Positions 35,687 to 44,697 of a DNA stretch of 64,000 bases are shown one piece after another. How positions within the stretch are numbered: the stretch's first letter is position 1; every line of letters starts with the position of its first letter. This DNA is from Kineobactrum sediminis (GTDB lineage: Bacteria > Pseudomonadota > Gammaproteobacteria > Pseudomonadales > Halieaceae), in NCBI RefSeq assembly GCF_002868715.1, contig NZ_PKLZ01000002.1:248001-312000 (forward strand), in the 5' to 3' direction. The notes below the pieces were generated by a model. It was not told the DNA's origin. It searched no databases and worked only from the letters and a program-made list of their open reading frames with translations. A program made the translations under genes and the position numbers.

Positions 35687-36522
35687 AGGCAGGGCCTCGG
35701 TGGTGGTTGCAGATAGGCAACCAGGGTATCGCCGCCGGCGTAGTCGCCCGCGCTCATCAGTGAATCCAGAAACAGATAGAACAGTTCTGCCTGGGATCCA
35801 ACCTCAAGTTTTGCGTAGGCGTGTTTGCGGTGAAGCTTTACGGTTTCCACCGATATGGACAGTTTTTCCGCCAGGGTTTTGGTGCTGTGCCCGTGCAGCA
35901 CCAGATTGATAACCTGTGCTTCGCGTTCGGTCAGCAGGCTGCTGCCAAATTCCTGCAGGGCAGTATGCAGTTGCGCCCTCAGGTTTACTGCACCCTGGGT
36001 AGGCATGGTTTGCCAGTGCTGTTGGCACAGGACCGCTATGACAGGCTGAATGGAGGCCAGCGCAGCCACCTGTTGTGGACTGAATTTGTTGCGTGGCCGG
36101 GTTCTGCCCAGGGCAATATTAATGAACCCTTGGTCGCCGTTGGGCAGGAGGAAGCCGCACTCGTCCTGGTAACCGCAACGCTTGTACCAGGTTTTATAGT
36201 ACTCGCTGTCCCTGAAGCCCGCGGGCGCAAGATCGCGCAACCGGAACACGCCAAAGCGACGGTCGCGGCTGGCAGCCTGGTAATACGGGTCCAGCATGAA
36301 GGCACCGGCAACGAACATATCCAGCGTGGATGTGGCCATCGTTTCCGGTACTTCAAAGTACTCGATGATGGGCAGGGCTTTATCGGGGTATACCAGTATC
36401 GTGGCATCATCTACCGGTACCAGGCTCTTCAGGGTGATGACCAGTTGCTCGGCAAAGTCATCCTGCCCTACACGGGTGAACAGACGAGCCAGCTCTTGAT
36501 TGTAGGCAGAGTTTGCGGGCAT
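35683..36522 (-). CDS. LuxR-family transcriptional regulator
   Basis: A 279-aa regulator. The C-terminal LuxR helix-turn-helix is complete: LTEREAQVINLVLHGHSTKT followed by LAEKLSISVETVKLHRKHAY. The N-terminal ~180 residues have no receiver aspartate pattern or clear autoinducer-binding signature, so they may sense another small ligand. It overlaps the sulfotransferase gene by 4 bp and probably controls the pair. Confidence 0.88.
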   Translation of the reverse strand: MPANSAYNQELARLFTRVGQDDFAEQLVITLKSLVPVDDATILVYPDKALPIIEYFEVPETMATSTLDMFVAGAFMLDPYYQAASRDRRFGVFRLRDLAPAGFRDSEYYKTWYKRCGYQDECGFLLPNGDQGFINIALGRTRPRNKFSPQQVAALASIQPVIAVLCQQHWQTMPTQGAVNLRAQLHTALQEFGSSLLTEREAQVINLVLHGHSTKTLAEKLSISVETVKLHRKHAYAKLEVGSQAELFYLFLDSLMSAGDYAGGDTLVAYLQPPPRPCL

Positions 36523-36562
36523 GAGTGAAGTCAGGCACCAGAGGTCATTAAAGTATCAGCCA

Positions 36563-37438
36563 TCATAACTGCAAAGTGGCCCAATCCCAAAAAGCCTGGT
36601 TGGCCCGGGAAATAACCCGGTTGCGGCGCTTTGCGAGCGCCATGCTGATAAAGGATTTTTCCTCCAGGGGCACGGCGACAAGCCCCGGCTCCTGCTCGGC
36701 CAGCATCGCCAGGCCTATGGTGGTGCCCATGCCGCGCTTGACCATGCGAATCAACAGTGGCAGAAAATTGCTTTGCAGACGCAGGTCGGGAGTCACCCCG
36801 TGGGCCGCACACAACTGGTTGAGCCGGTTGCGAATGAAATAGCCGCTCTCATAGACCACCATGGGCGCGCCGTGCAGTTCGGCAATGGGGATAGCGGAGC
36901 GTCCTGCCCAGGGGTGATCATGCGCCATGCACAGCACAATCTGCTCATTGACCAGCGGCAGTAGTTCAAGCTGGTCCTGCTCCATTGCGTCGGTCGTGCT
37001 TATCACCCCCAGTTCAATCTGGTCCGCCAGTAACCACTGGCCGATGTTGTCGGTGCCTGCCTGGGTGACTGCGGTGCGCAGTTGAGGGTGCCGGCTGAGG
37101 AAACCGCCGAGCAGGTCGGGCAGATAACAGGTAGCCAGCATTGAAGGGCAGGCGATGGCGAGTTCGCCCCGCAGCAGCCCGCGCAGCTCGCCACTGGCCT
37201 GTTGCAGCGCGGCCACCTGTTGGAGGATGGCGATGGCCTGCGGTAACAGGGCAGCGCCTTCCGCGGTGAGGCATGCTTGCCTTCCGCCGCGGTCGATCAG
37301 GGTGAGTCCCAGTTCCTCCTCAAGCTTGCGTACCGCAATGCTGACGGCGGGCTGGGCCATGTGCAGCTGCTCTGCCGCCCGGCTGAAGCTACCGTGTTCC
37401 GCTACTTCACGGAAAATATCGAGTTTTCGCAAATCCAT
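36563..37438 (-). CDS. LysR-family regulator, divergent from glutaryl-CoA dehydrogenase
   Basis: A 291-aa LysR-type regulator. The N-terminal winged helix is typical (MDLRKLDIFREVAEHGSFSR, then AAEQLHMAQPAVSIAVRKLE EELG), followed by a periplasmic-binding-like co-inducer domain. LysR regulators usually control the divergent gene and repress themselves. Here that gene is gcdH, so glutarate or glutaryl-CoA-related metabolites are plausible co-inducers, as for GcdR in other bacteria. The 109-bp intergenic region contains two AT-rich palindrome-like sites. Confidence 0.9.
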   Translation of the reverse strand: MDLRKLDIFREVAEHGSFSRAAEQLHMAQPAVSIAVRKLEEELGLTLIDRGGRQACLTAEGAALLPQAIAILQQVAALQQASGELRGLLRGELAIACPSMLATCYLPDLLGGFLSRHPQLRTAVTQAGTDNIGQWLLADQIELGVISTTDAMEQDQLELLPLVNEQIVLCMAHDHPWAGRSAIPIAELHGAPMVVYESGYFIRNRLNQLCAAHGVTPDLRLQSNFLPLLIRMVKRGMGTTIGLAMLAEQEPGLVAVPLEEKSFISMALAKRRNRVISRANQAFWDWATLQL

Positions 37439-37444
37439 AAGTAC

Positions 37445-37490
37445 ATATATAATTTATATCGATTCAATAGAAAACATATATTTTATAAAT
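37445..37490. promoter_or_regulatory. Twin AT-rich palindrome-like LysR operator candidates
   Basis: ATATATAATTTATAT (37445-37459) and ATATATTTTATAAAT (37476-37490) are two similar imperfect palindromes whose starts are 31 bp apart, three helical turns. They lie in the divergent region between the LysR gene and gcdH and are far AT-richer than the surroundings. Each fits the T-N11-A style of LysR sites. Promoter -10 elements may overlap them. Confidence 0.5.
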
Positions 37491-37547
37491 AAAGCATAGT
37501 CTGCTAACGTTTGTCTCCTCGAATAATGGCTTTGGCAGGGTAAAGAT

Positions 37548-38732
37548 ATGGGACAGGCAAAAAAATGGCAGCGGCTGGACTGGCAGGATCCGTTTTTGCT
37601 GGAGCAGCAACTGAGTGACGAGCAACGGATGGTGCGCGATAGCGCACGCCAGTACGCCGCCGCAAAGCTGGCGCCGCGAGTCCGCGATGCGTTTCGCGAG
37701 GAATACACGGACCCTGCCATATTCCGGGAAATGGGCGAGCTGGGCCTGCTGGGCAGTACCATTGAGGGTTATGGTTGCCCGGGCGTGGATTACATCAGCT
37801 ATGGCCTGGTGGCGCGTGAGGTGGAACGGGTGGATTCCGGCTATCGTTCGATGATGAGCGTGCAGTCCTCGCTGGTGATGTATCCCATTCATGCCTATGG
37901 CAACGAAGCCCAGCGCGAGAAATACCTGCCACGGCTGGCCACGGGCGAGTGGATTGGCTGCTTTGGCCTGACCGAGCCCGACCATGGCTCCGACCCCGGC
38001 TCGATGATCACCCGGGCGCGCAGTGTAGACGGCGGTTACCGTCTCACGGGTGCCAAGATGTGGATCAGTAACAGTCCCATTGCCGACGTGTTTGTAGTAT
38101 GGGCCAAGACCGACGACGGCAAGATCCGCGGTTTCATCCTGGAAAAAGGCATGGAAGGCCTTAGTGCGCCAAAAATCGAAGGCAAGCTGGCCCTGCGCGC
38201 ATCGATTACCGGTGAAATCGTCATGGAAAATGTCTTTGTGGATGAGGGCCAGTTATTGCCGGGTGTCGAGGGCTTGAAAGGGCCTTTTGGCTGTCTCAAT
38301 AACGCTCGTTACGGTATTGCCTGGGGTGCCCTGGGTGCGGCGGAAACCTGCTGGTTCGCCGCCCGGGACTACACCATGGAGCGCACCCAGTTTGGCCGCC
38401 CCCTGGCTGCCAACCAGCTGATCCAGCTTAAGCTGGCGGATATGCAGACCGAGATCAGCCTGGCCCTGCAGGGCTGTTTCCGGGCTGGCCAGCTCATGGA
38501 TGCAGGGCAGATTGCGCCGGAGCTGATCTCCCTGATCAAGCGTAACTCCTGTGGCAAGTCCCTGCAGATCGCGCGCCAGGCCCGGGATATGCTGGGCGGT
38601 AACGGCATTTCCGATGAATACCCGGTCATGCGCCACATGGTGAACCTGGAGGTGGTCAACACCTATGAAGGTACGCACGATGTGCATGCGTTGATTTTGG
38701 GACGCACCCAGACCGATATACCGGCCTTTTGA
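37548..38732 (+). CDS. gcdH: Glutaryl-CoA dehydrogenase
   Basis: A 394-aa acyl-CoA dehydrogenase that oxidatively decarboxylates glutaryl-CoA to crotonyl-CoA using FAD, in lysine, tryptophan and glutarate degradation. Recognisable stretches are [55 protein letters not shown] and the catalytic base glutamate in [16 protein letters not shown] (E374). These match GcdH more closely than short-chain acyl-CoA dehydrogenases. It is followed directly by a family III CoA-transferase, which would make glutaryl-CoA from glutarate. Confidence 0.95.
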   Translation: MGQAKKWQRLDWQDPFLLEQQLSDEQRMVRDSARQYAAAKLAPRVRDAFREEYTDPAIFREMGELGLLGSTIEGYGCPGVDYISYGLVAREVERVDSGYRSMMSVQSSLVMYPIHAYGNEAQREKYLPRLATGEWIGCFGLTEPDHGSDPGSMITRARSVDGGYRLTGAKMWISNSPIADVFVVWAKTDDGKIRGFILEKGMEGLSAPKIEGKLALRASITGEIVMENVFVDEGQLLPGVEGLKGPFGCLNNARYGIAWGALGAAETCWFAARDYTMERTQFGRPLAANQLIQLKLADMQTEISLALQGCFRAGQLMDAGQIAPELISLIKRNSCGKSLQIARQARDMLGGNGISDEYPVMRHMVNLEVVNTYEGTHDVHALILGRTQTDIPAF

Positions 38733-38734
38733 GT

Positions 38735-39928
38735 ATGGGTGCCCTGTCGCACCTGAAAGTGCTGGACCTGTCCCGGGTGCTCGCCGGCCCCTGGGCCAGC
38801 CAGATACTGGCCGACCTGGGTGCCGAGGTGATAAAGATCGAGCGCCCTGACGGCGGTGATGACACCCGTTCCTGGGGGCCGCCGTACATGGCGGACGCGG
38901 ATGGCAGCCCAACAGCCGAGTCCGCTTACTACCTGTGCACCAACCGCGGCAAGCGCTCGGTCTGCGTGGATATAAAATCAACGGACGGGCAGGCAGCGCT
39001 GCACACCCTGGTGGCCGACTGCGACGTGGTAATCGAGAATTTCAAGGTCGGCGATGCCGCACGGTTTGGTTTCGATTACGCCAGCCTCGCCTCCCGGCAT
39101 CCCGCACTGGTGTATTGCTCCATTACAGGGTTTGGCCAGACAGGTCCCTTGCGCGAACGGCCCGGCTACGACTTCCTGGTGCAGGCCATGGGCGGCCTGA
39201 TGAGTGTTACCGGGCAGCCCGATGGCAGCCCCGGCGCCGGGCCGCAAAAAGTGGGTGTGGCACTCACCGATATCATGACCGGGCTCTACGCCACGGTAGG
39301 TATTCTTGCGGCCCTGGCGGAGCGCGAGCGCTCGGGGCTGGGCCAGCACGTAGACCTGGCGCTGCTCGATGTGACCGCCGCCACCCTGGCCAACCAGGCG
39401 AGTAATTACCTGGTGGGCGGTATCAATCCCGGTCGGATGGGCAATGCCCATCCCAATATCGTGCCCTACCAGAGTTTTGTCGTCAGGGACGGCCACCTGA
39501 TTGTAGCGGTGGGCAATGATGCCCAGTTCCGTCGTTTCGTTACCACATTGGGGTGCCCGGTGCTGGCGGATGATGAGCGTTTTGTCACTAACCGCCTGCG
39601 GGTAAAACATCGCGAACAACTCATACCCTTATTGCAGGCGCGCCTGCTGGAGCGGGACAAGGCCGATTGGTTGTTGCGCTTCGAGGCAGCCCAGGTGCCG
39701 GCAGGGCCAATCAATTCCGTGGCCGAGGTGTTCACTGAGCCACAAATCCTGGCCCGGGATATGCGCGTTACGGTGCCGCATCCACTAAACCCGGAACTGG
39801 AGCTGGTGGGTAATCCCATAAAACTCTCCCGTACGCCGGTAGAGTACGGTTCGGCGCCGCCTACCCTTGGGCAACATACGGAAGAGGTGCTGGCAGCCGC
39901 ACGGCGCAGGAATCCAGCATCCTCATGA
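38735..39928 (+). CDS. Family III (CaiB/BaiF) CoA-transferase, likely succinyl-CoA:glutarate type
   Basis: A 397-aa CoA-transferase. It shows LSRVLAGPWASQILADLGAEVIKIE, NRGKRSVCVDIKS, NFKVGDAARFGFDY and GQHVDLALLDVTAATLANQ, whose aspartate is the probable nucleophile of the family. The gcdH neighbour, separated by only 2 bp, suggests transfer of CoA from succinyl-CoA to glutarate (human SUGCT-like). I chose ATG 38735; an in-frame TTG at 38729 overlaps the gcdH stop. Confidence 0.9.
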   Translation: MGALSHLKVLDLSRVLAGPWASQILADLGAEVIKIERPDGGDDTRSWGPPYMADADGSPTAESAYYLCTNRGKRSVCVDIKSTDGQAALHTLVADCDVVIENFKVGDAARFGFDYASLASRHPALVYCSITGFGQTGPLRERPGYDFLVQAMGGLMSVTGQPDGSPGAGPQKVGVALTDIMTGLYATVGILAALAERERSGLGQHVDLALLDVTAATLANQASNYLVGGINPGRMGNAHPNIVPYQSFVVRDGHLIVAVGNDAQFRRFVTTLGCPVLADDERFVTNRLRVKHREQLIPLLQARLLERDKADWLLRFEAAQVPAGPINSVAEVFTEPQILARDMRVTVPHPLNPELELVGNPIKLSRTPVEYGSAPPTLGQHTEEVLAAARRRNPASS

Positions 39929-40014
39929 CACCCCTGGTGCGATTGCGGCTGGCGCCGGCCGGTGTGATCGGCAATACTCGACCACCCGTTTATCGTTGAT
40001 AACACCGAGGCCCG

Positions 40015-41190
40015 ATGAAAACCTTTTTGGAAGTTTTGTTGGCACTGGTAGTGATCCTGGCGCTGGTCATTCTTGTGCTGGTCCGCGGCAAGCAACCGGA
40101 AGCGTTCCCCGCCAACTCCGAGAGTGCTGCCCGGTTGCAGGCAGGCACACTCGCGGTAACCACGTTCGAAACGGAATTTGTTGACGATAGTCGGCCCACG
40201 GTGGCCAATGGCGAATTTCCGGGTGCTCCCGAGCGGCGCCTCGCGGCAACTGTCTGGCAGCCCGTGGACCAGTATTCGGGACCCTATCCGCTACTGGTAT
40301 ATAGTCATGGTTTCTCATCGAGCCGGCGCGAGGGCGTTTACCTTGCGGAGCACCTTGCCAGTCTTGGGTATGTGGTTATTGCGCCGGAATTTCCGCTGAC
40401 CAACCTGTTTGCACCGGGTGGACCCAGGGTACAGGATGTTGTAAACCAGCCGGGAGATGTGAGTTTCCTGATTGACCAGATGCTGGTGCTCAGCAAGACT
40501 CCCGGCCATCGGCTGGAAAGCCAGGTTGATGCCAGTCGCATCGGTGCGTTGGGTTTGTCTCTGGGCGGCCTGACCACCACCCTGGTGAGTTTCCACCCGG
40601 AGTGGCGTGACCCGCGTATCAAGGCGGCGTTATCAATTGCCGGGCCCTCCTTCCTGTTTACCGCGGACTTCTATCATCACCACACTCTGCCCTTCCTGAT
40701 GCTGGCCGGAGACATTGATGCGGTGGTGCCCTATGAGCTGAATGCCGCGCCTATCCCGGAGCGGGTGTCGGGCGGGGAGCTGGTCACCATAGCCGGTGCC
40801 TCCCACGCCGGTTTCGCGGGCCCGGCGGCAATTCTGCGCTGGCTTGATAACGCGGATTCTATTGCCTGTTATATCGTTCAGCGCAGGATCGGGGATGATA
40901 TTGAAGAGCCCTGGTATGACCTGGTGGGCCCTCCTGAAATGGGAATCGACTACAGCGCCGAGCCGGAACTGTGCATTACCAACCCGTTGCCACCGTCAAT
41001 GAATGTGCTGTACCAGCAGCGGGTGACCCGGCTGGTGGTCAGCAGCTTTTTCCAGCGGGAATTTTCGCTATCCGAAGTAAGCCGACGCGCAGCTGATCAC
41101 TATCTGCGCGATGTGCTACCGCGCGAATTGCCGGCGGTGCGGCACCGCACAGGGCAGCGACTGCCTGCACTGCTGCCTGACTCAGGGTGA
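40015..41190 (+). CDS. Membrane-anchored alpha/beta hydrolase (dienelactone/PAF-hydrolase-like)
   Basis: A 391-aa hydrolase with an N-terminal membrane anchor (FLEVLLALVVILALVILVLV). The nucleophile elbow is GLSLGG within IGALGLSLGGLTTTL, the acid lies near LAGDIDAVVPY, and the histidine near GASHAGF. The fold resembles chlorophyllase/platelet-activating-factor acetylhydrolase-type enzymes that cut esters. The substrate is unknown. It ends 9 bp inside the convergent M48 protease gene. Confidence 0.85.
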   Translation: MKTFLEVLLALVVILALVILVLVRGKQPEAFPANSESAARLQAGTLAVTTFETEFVDDSRPTVANGEFPGAPERRLAATVWQPVDQYSGPYPLLVYSHGFSSSRREGVYLAEHLASLGYVVIAPEFPLTNLFAPGGPRVQDVVNQPGDVSFLIDQMLVLSKTPGHRLESQVDASRIGALGLSLGGLTTTLVSFHPEWRDPRIKAALSIAGPSFLFTADFYHHHTLPFLMLAGDIDAVVPYELNAAPIPERVSGGELVTIAGASHAGFAGPAAILRWLDNADSIACYIVQRRIGDDIEEPWYDLVGPPEMGIDYSAEPELCITNPLPPSMNVLYQQRVTRLVVSSFFQREFSLSEVSRRAADHYLRDVLPRELPAVRHRTGQRLPALLPDSG

Positions 41191-42006
41191 GCTCGGTTGC
41201 ATGATGGTGACCGGGTGCACCGGCGCCTTGCGACCCGTGGGGTTCAGGTTGCGGATTTCCGCGGCCATGGCGGCGAGAGCGGCCTGGCGGTTGCCCGGTG
41301 AGGGGTGGGTGCTGAGGAATTCGGGCGGGCCATTGCCACCGGCCGCTGCCATCTTGTCCCACAGGCTGACAGCGGCATCGGGGTCGTAGCCGGCCCTGGT
41401 GGCCAGCTCCAGGCCGATACGATCCGCTTCCCGCTCGGCGGTTCGGCTATTGGGCAGTTCCAGAGCCAGTTTTGCCGCCAGGGCGGCACCACTGATCATC
41501 CACGTCGATTTTTCGGTTGCGACACTGACCGCGGCGATACCGGCCGTGGTGGCCATCGCCCGGGACATGCGTTCGGCGGTGTGGTGAGCCAGGGCGTGGG
41601 AGATTTCGTGTCCCATGATCTGGGCGAATTCGTCATCGGTGAGTTTGAGTTTTTTAAACAGGCCGGTGTAGATCGCCATACGCCCGCCGGCCATACACCA
41701 GGCGTTAACGGTGTCCGGCGCATCGACGATTGCAACGCTCCAGTCCCAACCGGCCGATTGCGGGTACTCGGCGACCGCCACCGATACCAGGCGGCCGGTA
41801 ATGGTCGCTACTCGCCTGGATAGCGTGGGGTCGTTAACCAGCCTGGCGTTTTCATCGAAATCCGCAACCGTGGTCAGGTAGGCTGCCCGGGATTCCACAA
41901 TGGCCGCCTCCGGGGAGATCAGCATCAACTGCGAGCGACCGGTCGGGCTGGTGACACAGGCGGTCATCAGGGGCAGCAGCATCAGCAGTAAATACAGTTT
42001 TTTCAT
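41182..42006 (-). CDS. M48-family zinc metalloprotease, lipoprotein
   Basis: A peptidase of about 274 aa, related to the BepA/LoiP type that degrades or quality-checks outer-membrane proteins. It has a lipoprotein signal (LLLMLLPLMTAC, Cys17) and the zinc site HEISH (H133, E134, H137) in IMGHEISHALAHHTAERM, with the third ligand in EREADRIGLELATRAGYDP. There are two nearby ATGs (42012 and 42006); the second gives better spacing to GAGGAA. Unlike BepA there is no C-terminal TPR domain. Confidence 0.92.
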   Translation of the reverse strand: MKKLYLLLMLLPLMTACVTSPTGRSQLMLISPEAAIVESRAAYLTTVADFDENARLVNDPTLSRRVATITGRLVSVAVAEYPQSAGWDWSVAIVDAPDTVNAWCMAGGRMAIYTGLFKKLKLTDDEFAQIMGHEISHALAHHTAERMSRAMATTAGIAAVSVATEKSTWMISGAALAAKLALELPNSRTAEREADRIGLELATRAGYDPDAAVSLWDKMAAAGGNGPPEFLSTHPSPGNRQAALAAMAAEIRNLNPTGRKAPVHPVTIMQPSSP

Positions 42007-42132
42007 GGTCATGGTTCCTCGCGACAGTGAGCACAAGTGTAACTCAAAGTCGCGGGGGGAGTTGGCGCTTAAAGCAAGGGTGACACCGTCATTGCTGCCG
42101 ACAGTGTTGCGCCGCAGTTAAAAAGCCGTTTT

Positions 42133-43221
42133 TCAAAAGGGCAGGCCGCTGTCAATAGCATGTCCCGCCTGCTCCGGAGTGGCCAGGTTCTCGGTGTAGT
42201 GGGTCCCATTGAGTTCAGCGCGGATGCTGGCAGCATCCTCCGGGGTTGCAAAGAACTGGGAGTACCATTTGCGGCCTGTGCGGAAGGGGCCATCGGTCTT
42301 CAGTTGCATGATCTTCAGGGCCGGACGCTTGAATTTCCAGACGTTGAAGTCGGCCGCGAAGGCTTCCAGCGCATTGGCCTGGAACTGTCTGGCCGCTACC
42401 CGGTCTTCTTCGCCGGCGGTATTGCCCGCGCCGCAATAGAGCACCGCGTGCCAACACTTGACCTTGCCATCATCCACCGGGGTATTGGCGATAAGCTCGA
42501 ACATCACGGCTTCGCCGAAGACCTGCTTGGACAGCAATATTCCCGGCCCCGTATACCAGGTGGTGGTATACAGGTAGGTGTCATAGAGCTGCATTTCGCC
42601 ACCCTGGCGCTGGATATAAACCTCATCCTTGAATTCGTTTTCAAAGTATTCGCAGGGTGCGCCATGGGTGGGGCCGAGATGGCGTGCATCGGCCATGTTG
42701 TCGATGATTTCCTGGGGATGAATATCCAGTTCCCCGAGGTGGTCCAGCTCCCACCGCACCCACTGGGGATCATCCCACTGCTTTAAAAACGGCGCCTGGT
42801 AATCCGGCTCGCGGCCATCGGGATCATACCAGGCCATGACGCAACCCATATTGTCGACTACCGGGTAAGAGCGGATAGAAGCCGATTTGGGATAGGGGCC
42901 TTCGGAGTACGGGATATCGTCCACGTCGCCCTCGGGGCTATAGCGCCAGCCGTGGTAGGGGCAGCGAATAGAGTCGCCCTCGATTTGCTCGCCATTCTTG
43001 ACGATCATCGCGCTGGTGCTGGCGGTCAGGTGGGTACCCATATGCGCGCAATAGGCATCGAGCAGTATTGGTTTGCCGCTCTCGCCGCGATACAAGGCCA
43101 GGTCCTGTCCGAAGAAGCGCACGGCCATCGGCCCCGCATCCAGTTCCTTGCTCTCCGCGACAATAAACCATCCCCTCGGGAAGGCGTTGGGTCCCAGGTT
43201 GTAGTCAGCTGCTGTTGCCAT
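42133..43221 (-). CDS. Rieske non-haem iron oxygenase, KshA-like
   Basis: A 362-aa oxygenase component of a ring-hydroxylating system. The Rieske [2Fe-2S] ligands are CAHMGTHL (C58, H60) and CPYHGW (C87, H90). The mononuclear iron site is in IIDNMADARHLGPTHG (H181 and H186). Domain order and length resemble 3-ketosteroid 9alpha-hydroxylase oxygenase (KshA) more than classical aromatic dioxygenase alpha subunits. ATG 43221 has AGAGG upstream; earlier in-frame starts look non-conserved. No reductase or ferredoxin gene is adjacent, so electrons must come from elsewhere. Confidence 0.9.
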   Translation of the reverse strand: MATAADYNLGPNAFPRGWFIVAESKELDAGPMAVRFFGQDLALYRGESGKPILLDAYCAHMGTHLTASTSAMIVKNGEQIEGDSIRCPYHGWRYSPEGDVDDIPYSEGPYPKSASIRSYPVVDNMGCVMAWYDPDGREPDYQAPFLKQWDDPQWVRWELDHLGELDIHPQEIIDNMADARHLGPTHGAPCEYFENEFKDEVYIQRQGGEMQLYDTYLYTTTWYTGPGILLSKQVFGEAVMFELIANTPVDDGKVKCWHAVLYCGAGNTAGEEDRVAARQFQANALEAFAADFNVWKFKRPALKIMQLKTDGPFRTGRKWYSQFFATPEDAASIRAELNGTHYTENLATPEQAGHAIDSGLPF

Positions 43222-43401
43222 GGTATCGGCCTCTGAAATATGCGTGAGTAGGGGGAAGTATAGCGACGCTATCCGCGCGGCACAGCCCCAGGCTGCAGCC
43301 AGCGCCTCACGCAGTGGCTTCTGGCTCAATTATTTGGTGTGTGTTGCGCTAAGGAGATGCCGGGGAGGGCCCCGCGGGCCCCTGATTGTCGTGGTCTGCC
43401 G

Positions 43402-44691
43402 TTATTGTTGCCAGCGATTGAACCGGCGGCCGAGCCAGATGCCGGTGGCAGCCCAGCAGACCGCAACCCCTGCACCCACCAGCGCGACGGCCGCCAGGCC
43501 CAGTCCCAGCCCCTGGGTCAGCGCAGTGAATGCCCAGGCATTGAGCATGTCACCGCCCCGGTAGATCACGATGTCGATAACCGGTTTGGCCTTGAACCGT
43601 GTTTCCTGGTCAACGGCGGTAAACAGCATTTCCCGCCCCGGTCTGGTAATGGCGTAGTTGCCCGCCCGGCGCACGATCTGGACTGCGACCACCACGGCAA
43701 TGATCGGGGTCGCGGCCAGCAGCAACAGGCCTGCCCCGATCACTACCGGGATACAGGCCAGGGTAAAGGGCAGGCCGAGGTGGCGCGCGATGCGTCCGGT
43801 GGCAAAGGCCGCGATAATGACGGTGAGCGTATTGACCACCAGGTCCATGGCCGCCCAGATCTGGGTGCGGGTTTCGCGGTCGTAGTCCACCATCAGGTTT
43901 TTCAGCTCGAAGTAAATGAAGGAGCTGATTGACGTGTAGAAAAAGATGAACAGCGCGATGCCCAGCAAATACGGGCTGCGCAGGAATTCGCTGAACCCGG
44001 CGAAGGGATTGCCACCAATATACTCAAAATTGCCTTTATCGGCTGCGACACCGGTGTTGCCGAGGTCGGCCAGCTTCAGTCTTTGTAACCAGTACACCAG
44101 GGGCAGGGTAAGAAAGAGGATGGAGCTGCCGATCAGTAGCAGGGCGTCCACACCGGCTCCGGCGGCGAGCAGCGCCGTCAGGGCAGGGCCGATCATGGCG
44201 CCGATACTGGCGCCGGCCCCGATAAAGCCGAACAGGCGTGTGGCCTGGGGCTTGTCCCAGGTATCCGCCATGAAACTCCAGAAGACGGAAATATGGAACA
44301 GGCTGAATACGCTTATCCAGACATAAAATGACTTGTCGAGCAGCGTGCGGTCCGCGACCAGCTGGATACCGACAAAAAACAGGATAAAGGTGACAGCGAA
44401 AAAACCATAGACCGAAGGCACCAGGTTGCGCAGCCGGATACGCGCCACCGCGCCACCATAAAGGGATACCGCCACGGCGCTGAAAATGAAGGTCAGGGTC
44501 CACAGCAGGCTGACTTCAGCGTCGCTCCAGTCACTGGCCATGGCATCCCGCACCGGGCGCAGGATGTAATAGGCCGCCATCAGCATCAAAACCAGGCCGA
44601 AAGAAGCCAGCACAGCCAGTACTTCACGGGGATGAATGTCACAGGCGGTATTGAGGGCGCGCTGCAGTAGCGAGGGTTTCCGGCCAGTCAT
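43402..44691 (-). CDS. NTP/NDP antiporter-like (ATP:ADP translocase family) membrane protein
   Basis: A 429-aa polytopic protein with about 11-12 helices. The family signature is in AYYILRPVRDAMASDWSDAE near the N-terminus and in the central ATRLFGFIGAGASIGAMIGPALTA, as in free-living relatives of the ATP:ADP translocases. Nucleotide exchange is known for endosymbiont members, but the substrate in free-living bacteria is unclear. It starts 6 bp after the aldo-keto reductase stop, so it is likely cotranscribed with that gene. Confidence 0.82.
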   Translation of the reverse strand: MTGRKPSLLQRALNTACDIHPREVLAVLASFGLVLMLMAAYYILRPVRDAMASDWSDAEVSLLWTLTFIFSAVAVSLYGGAVARIRLRNLVPSVYGFFAVTFILFFVGIQLVADRTLLDKSFYVWISVFSLFHISVFWSFMADTWDKPQATRLFGFIGAGASIGAMIGPALTALLAAGAGVDALLLIGSSILFLTLPLVYWLQRLKLADLGNTGVAADKGNFEYIGGNPFAGFSEFLRSPYLLGIALFIFFYTSISSFIYFELKNLMVDYDRETRTQIWAAMDLVVNTLTVIIAAFATGRIARHLGLPFTLACIPVVIGAGLLLLAATPIIAVVVAVQIVRRAGNYAITRPGREMLFTAVDQETRFKAKPVIDIVIYRGGDMLNAWAFTALTQGLGLGLAAVALVGAGVAVCWAATGIWLGRRFNRWQQ

Positions 44692-44697
44692 CCGCGG

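Noticed and set aside
43361-43385. GGGCCC-rich palindromic stretch as a terminator
   Set aside because: The stem is short and symmetric GC sequence with no T-run; too weak to report as a terminator.
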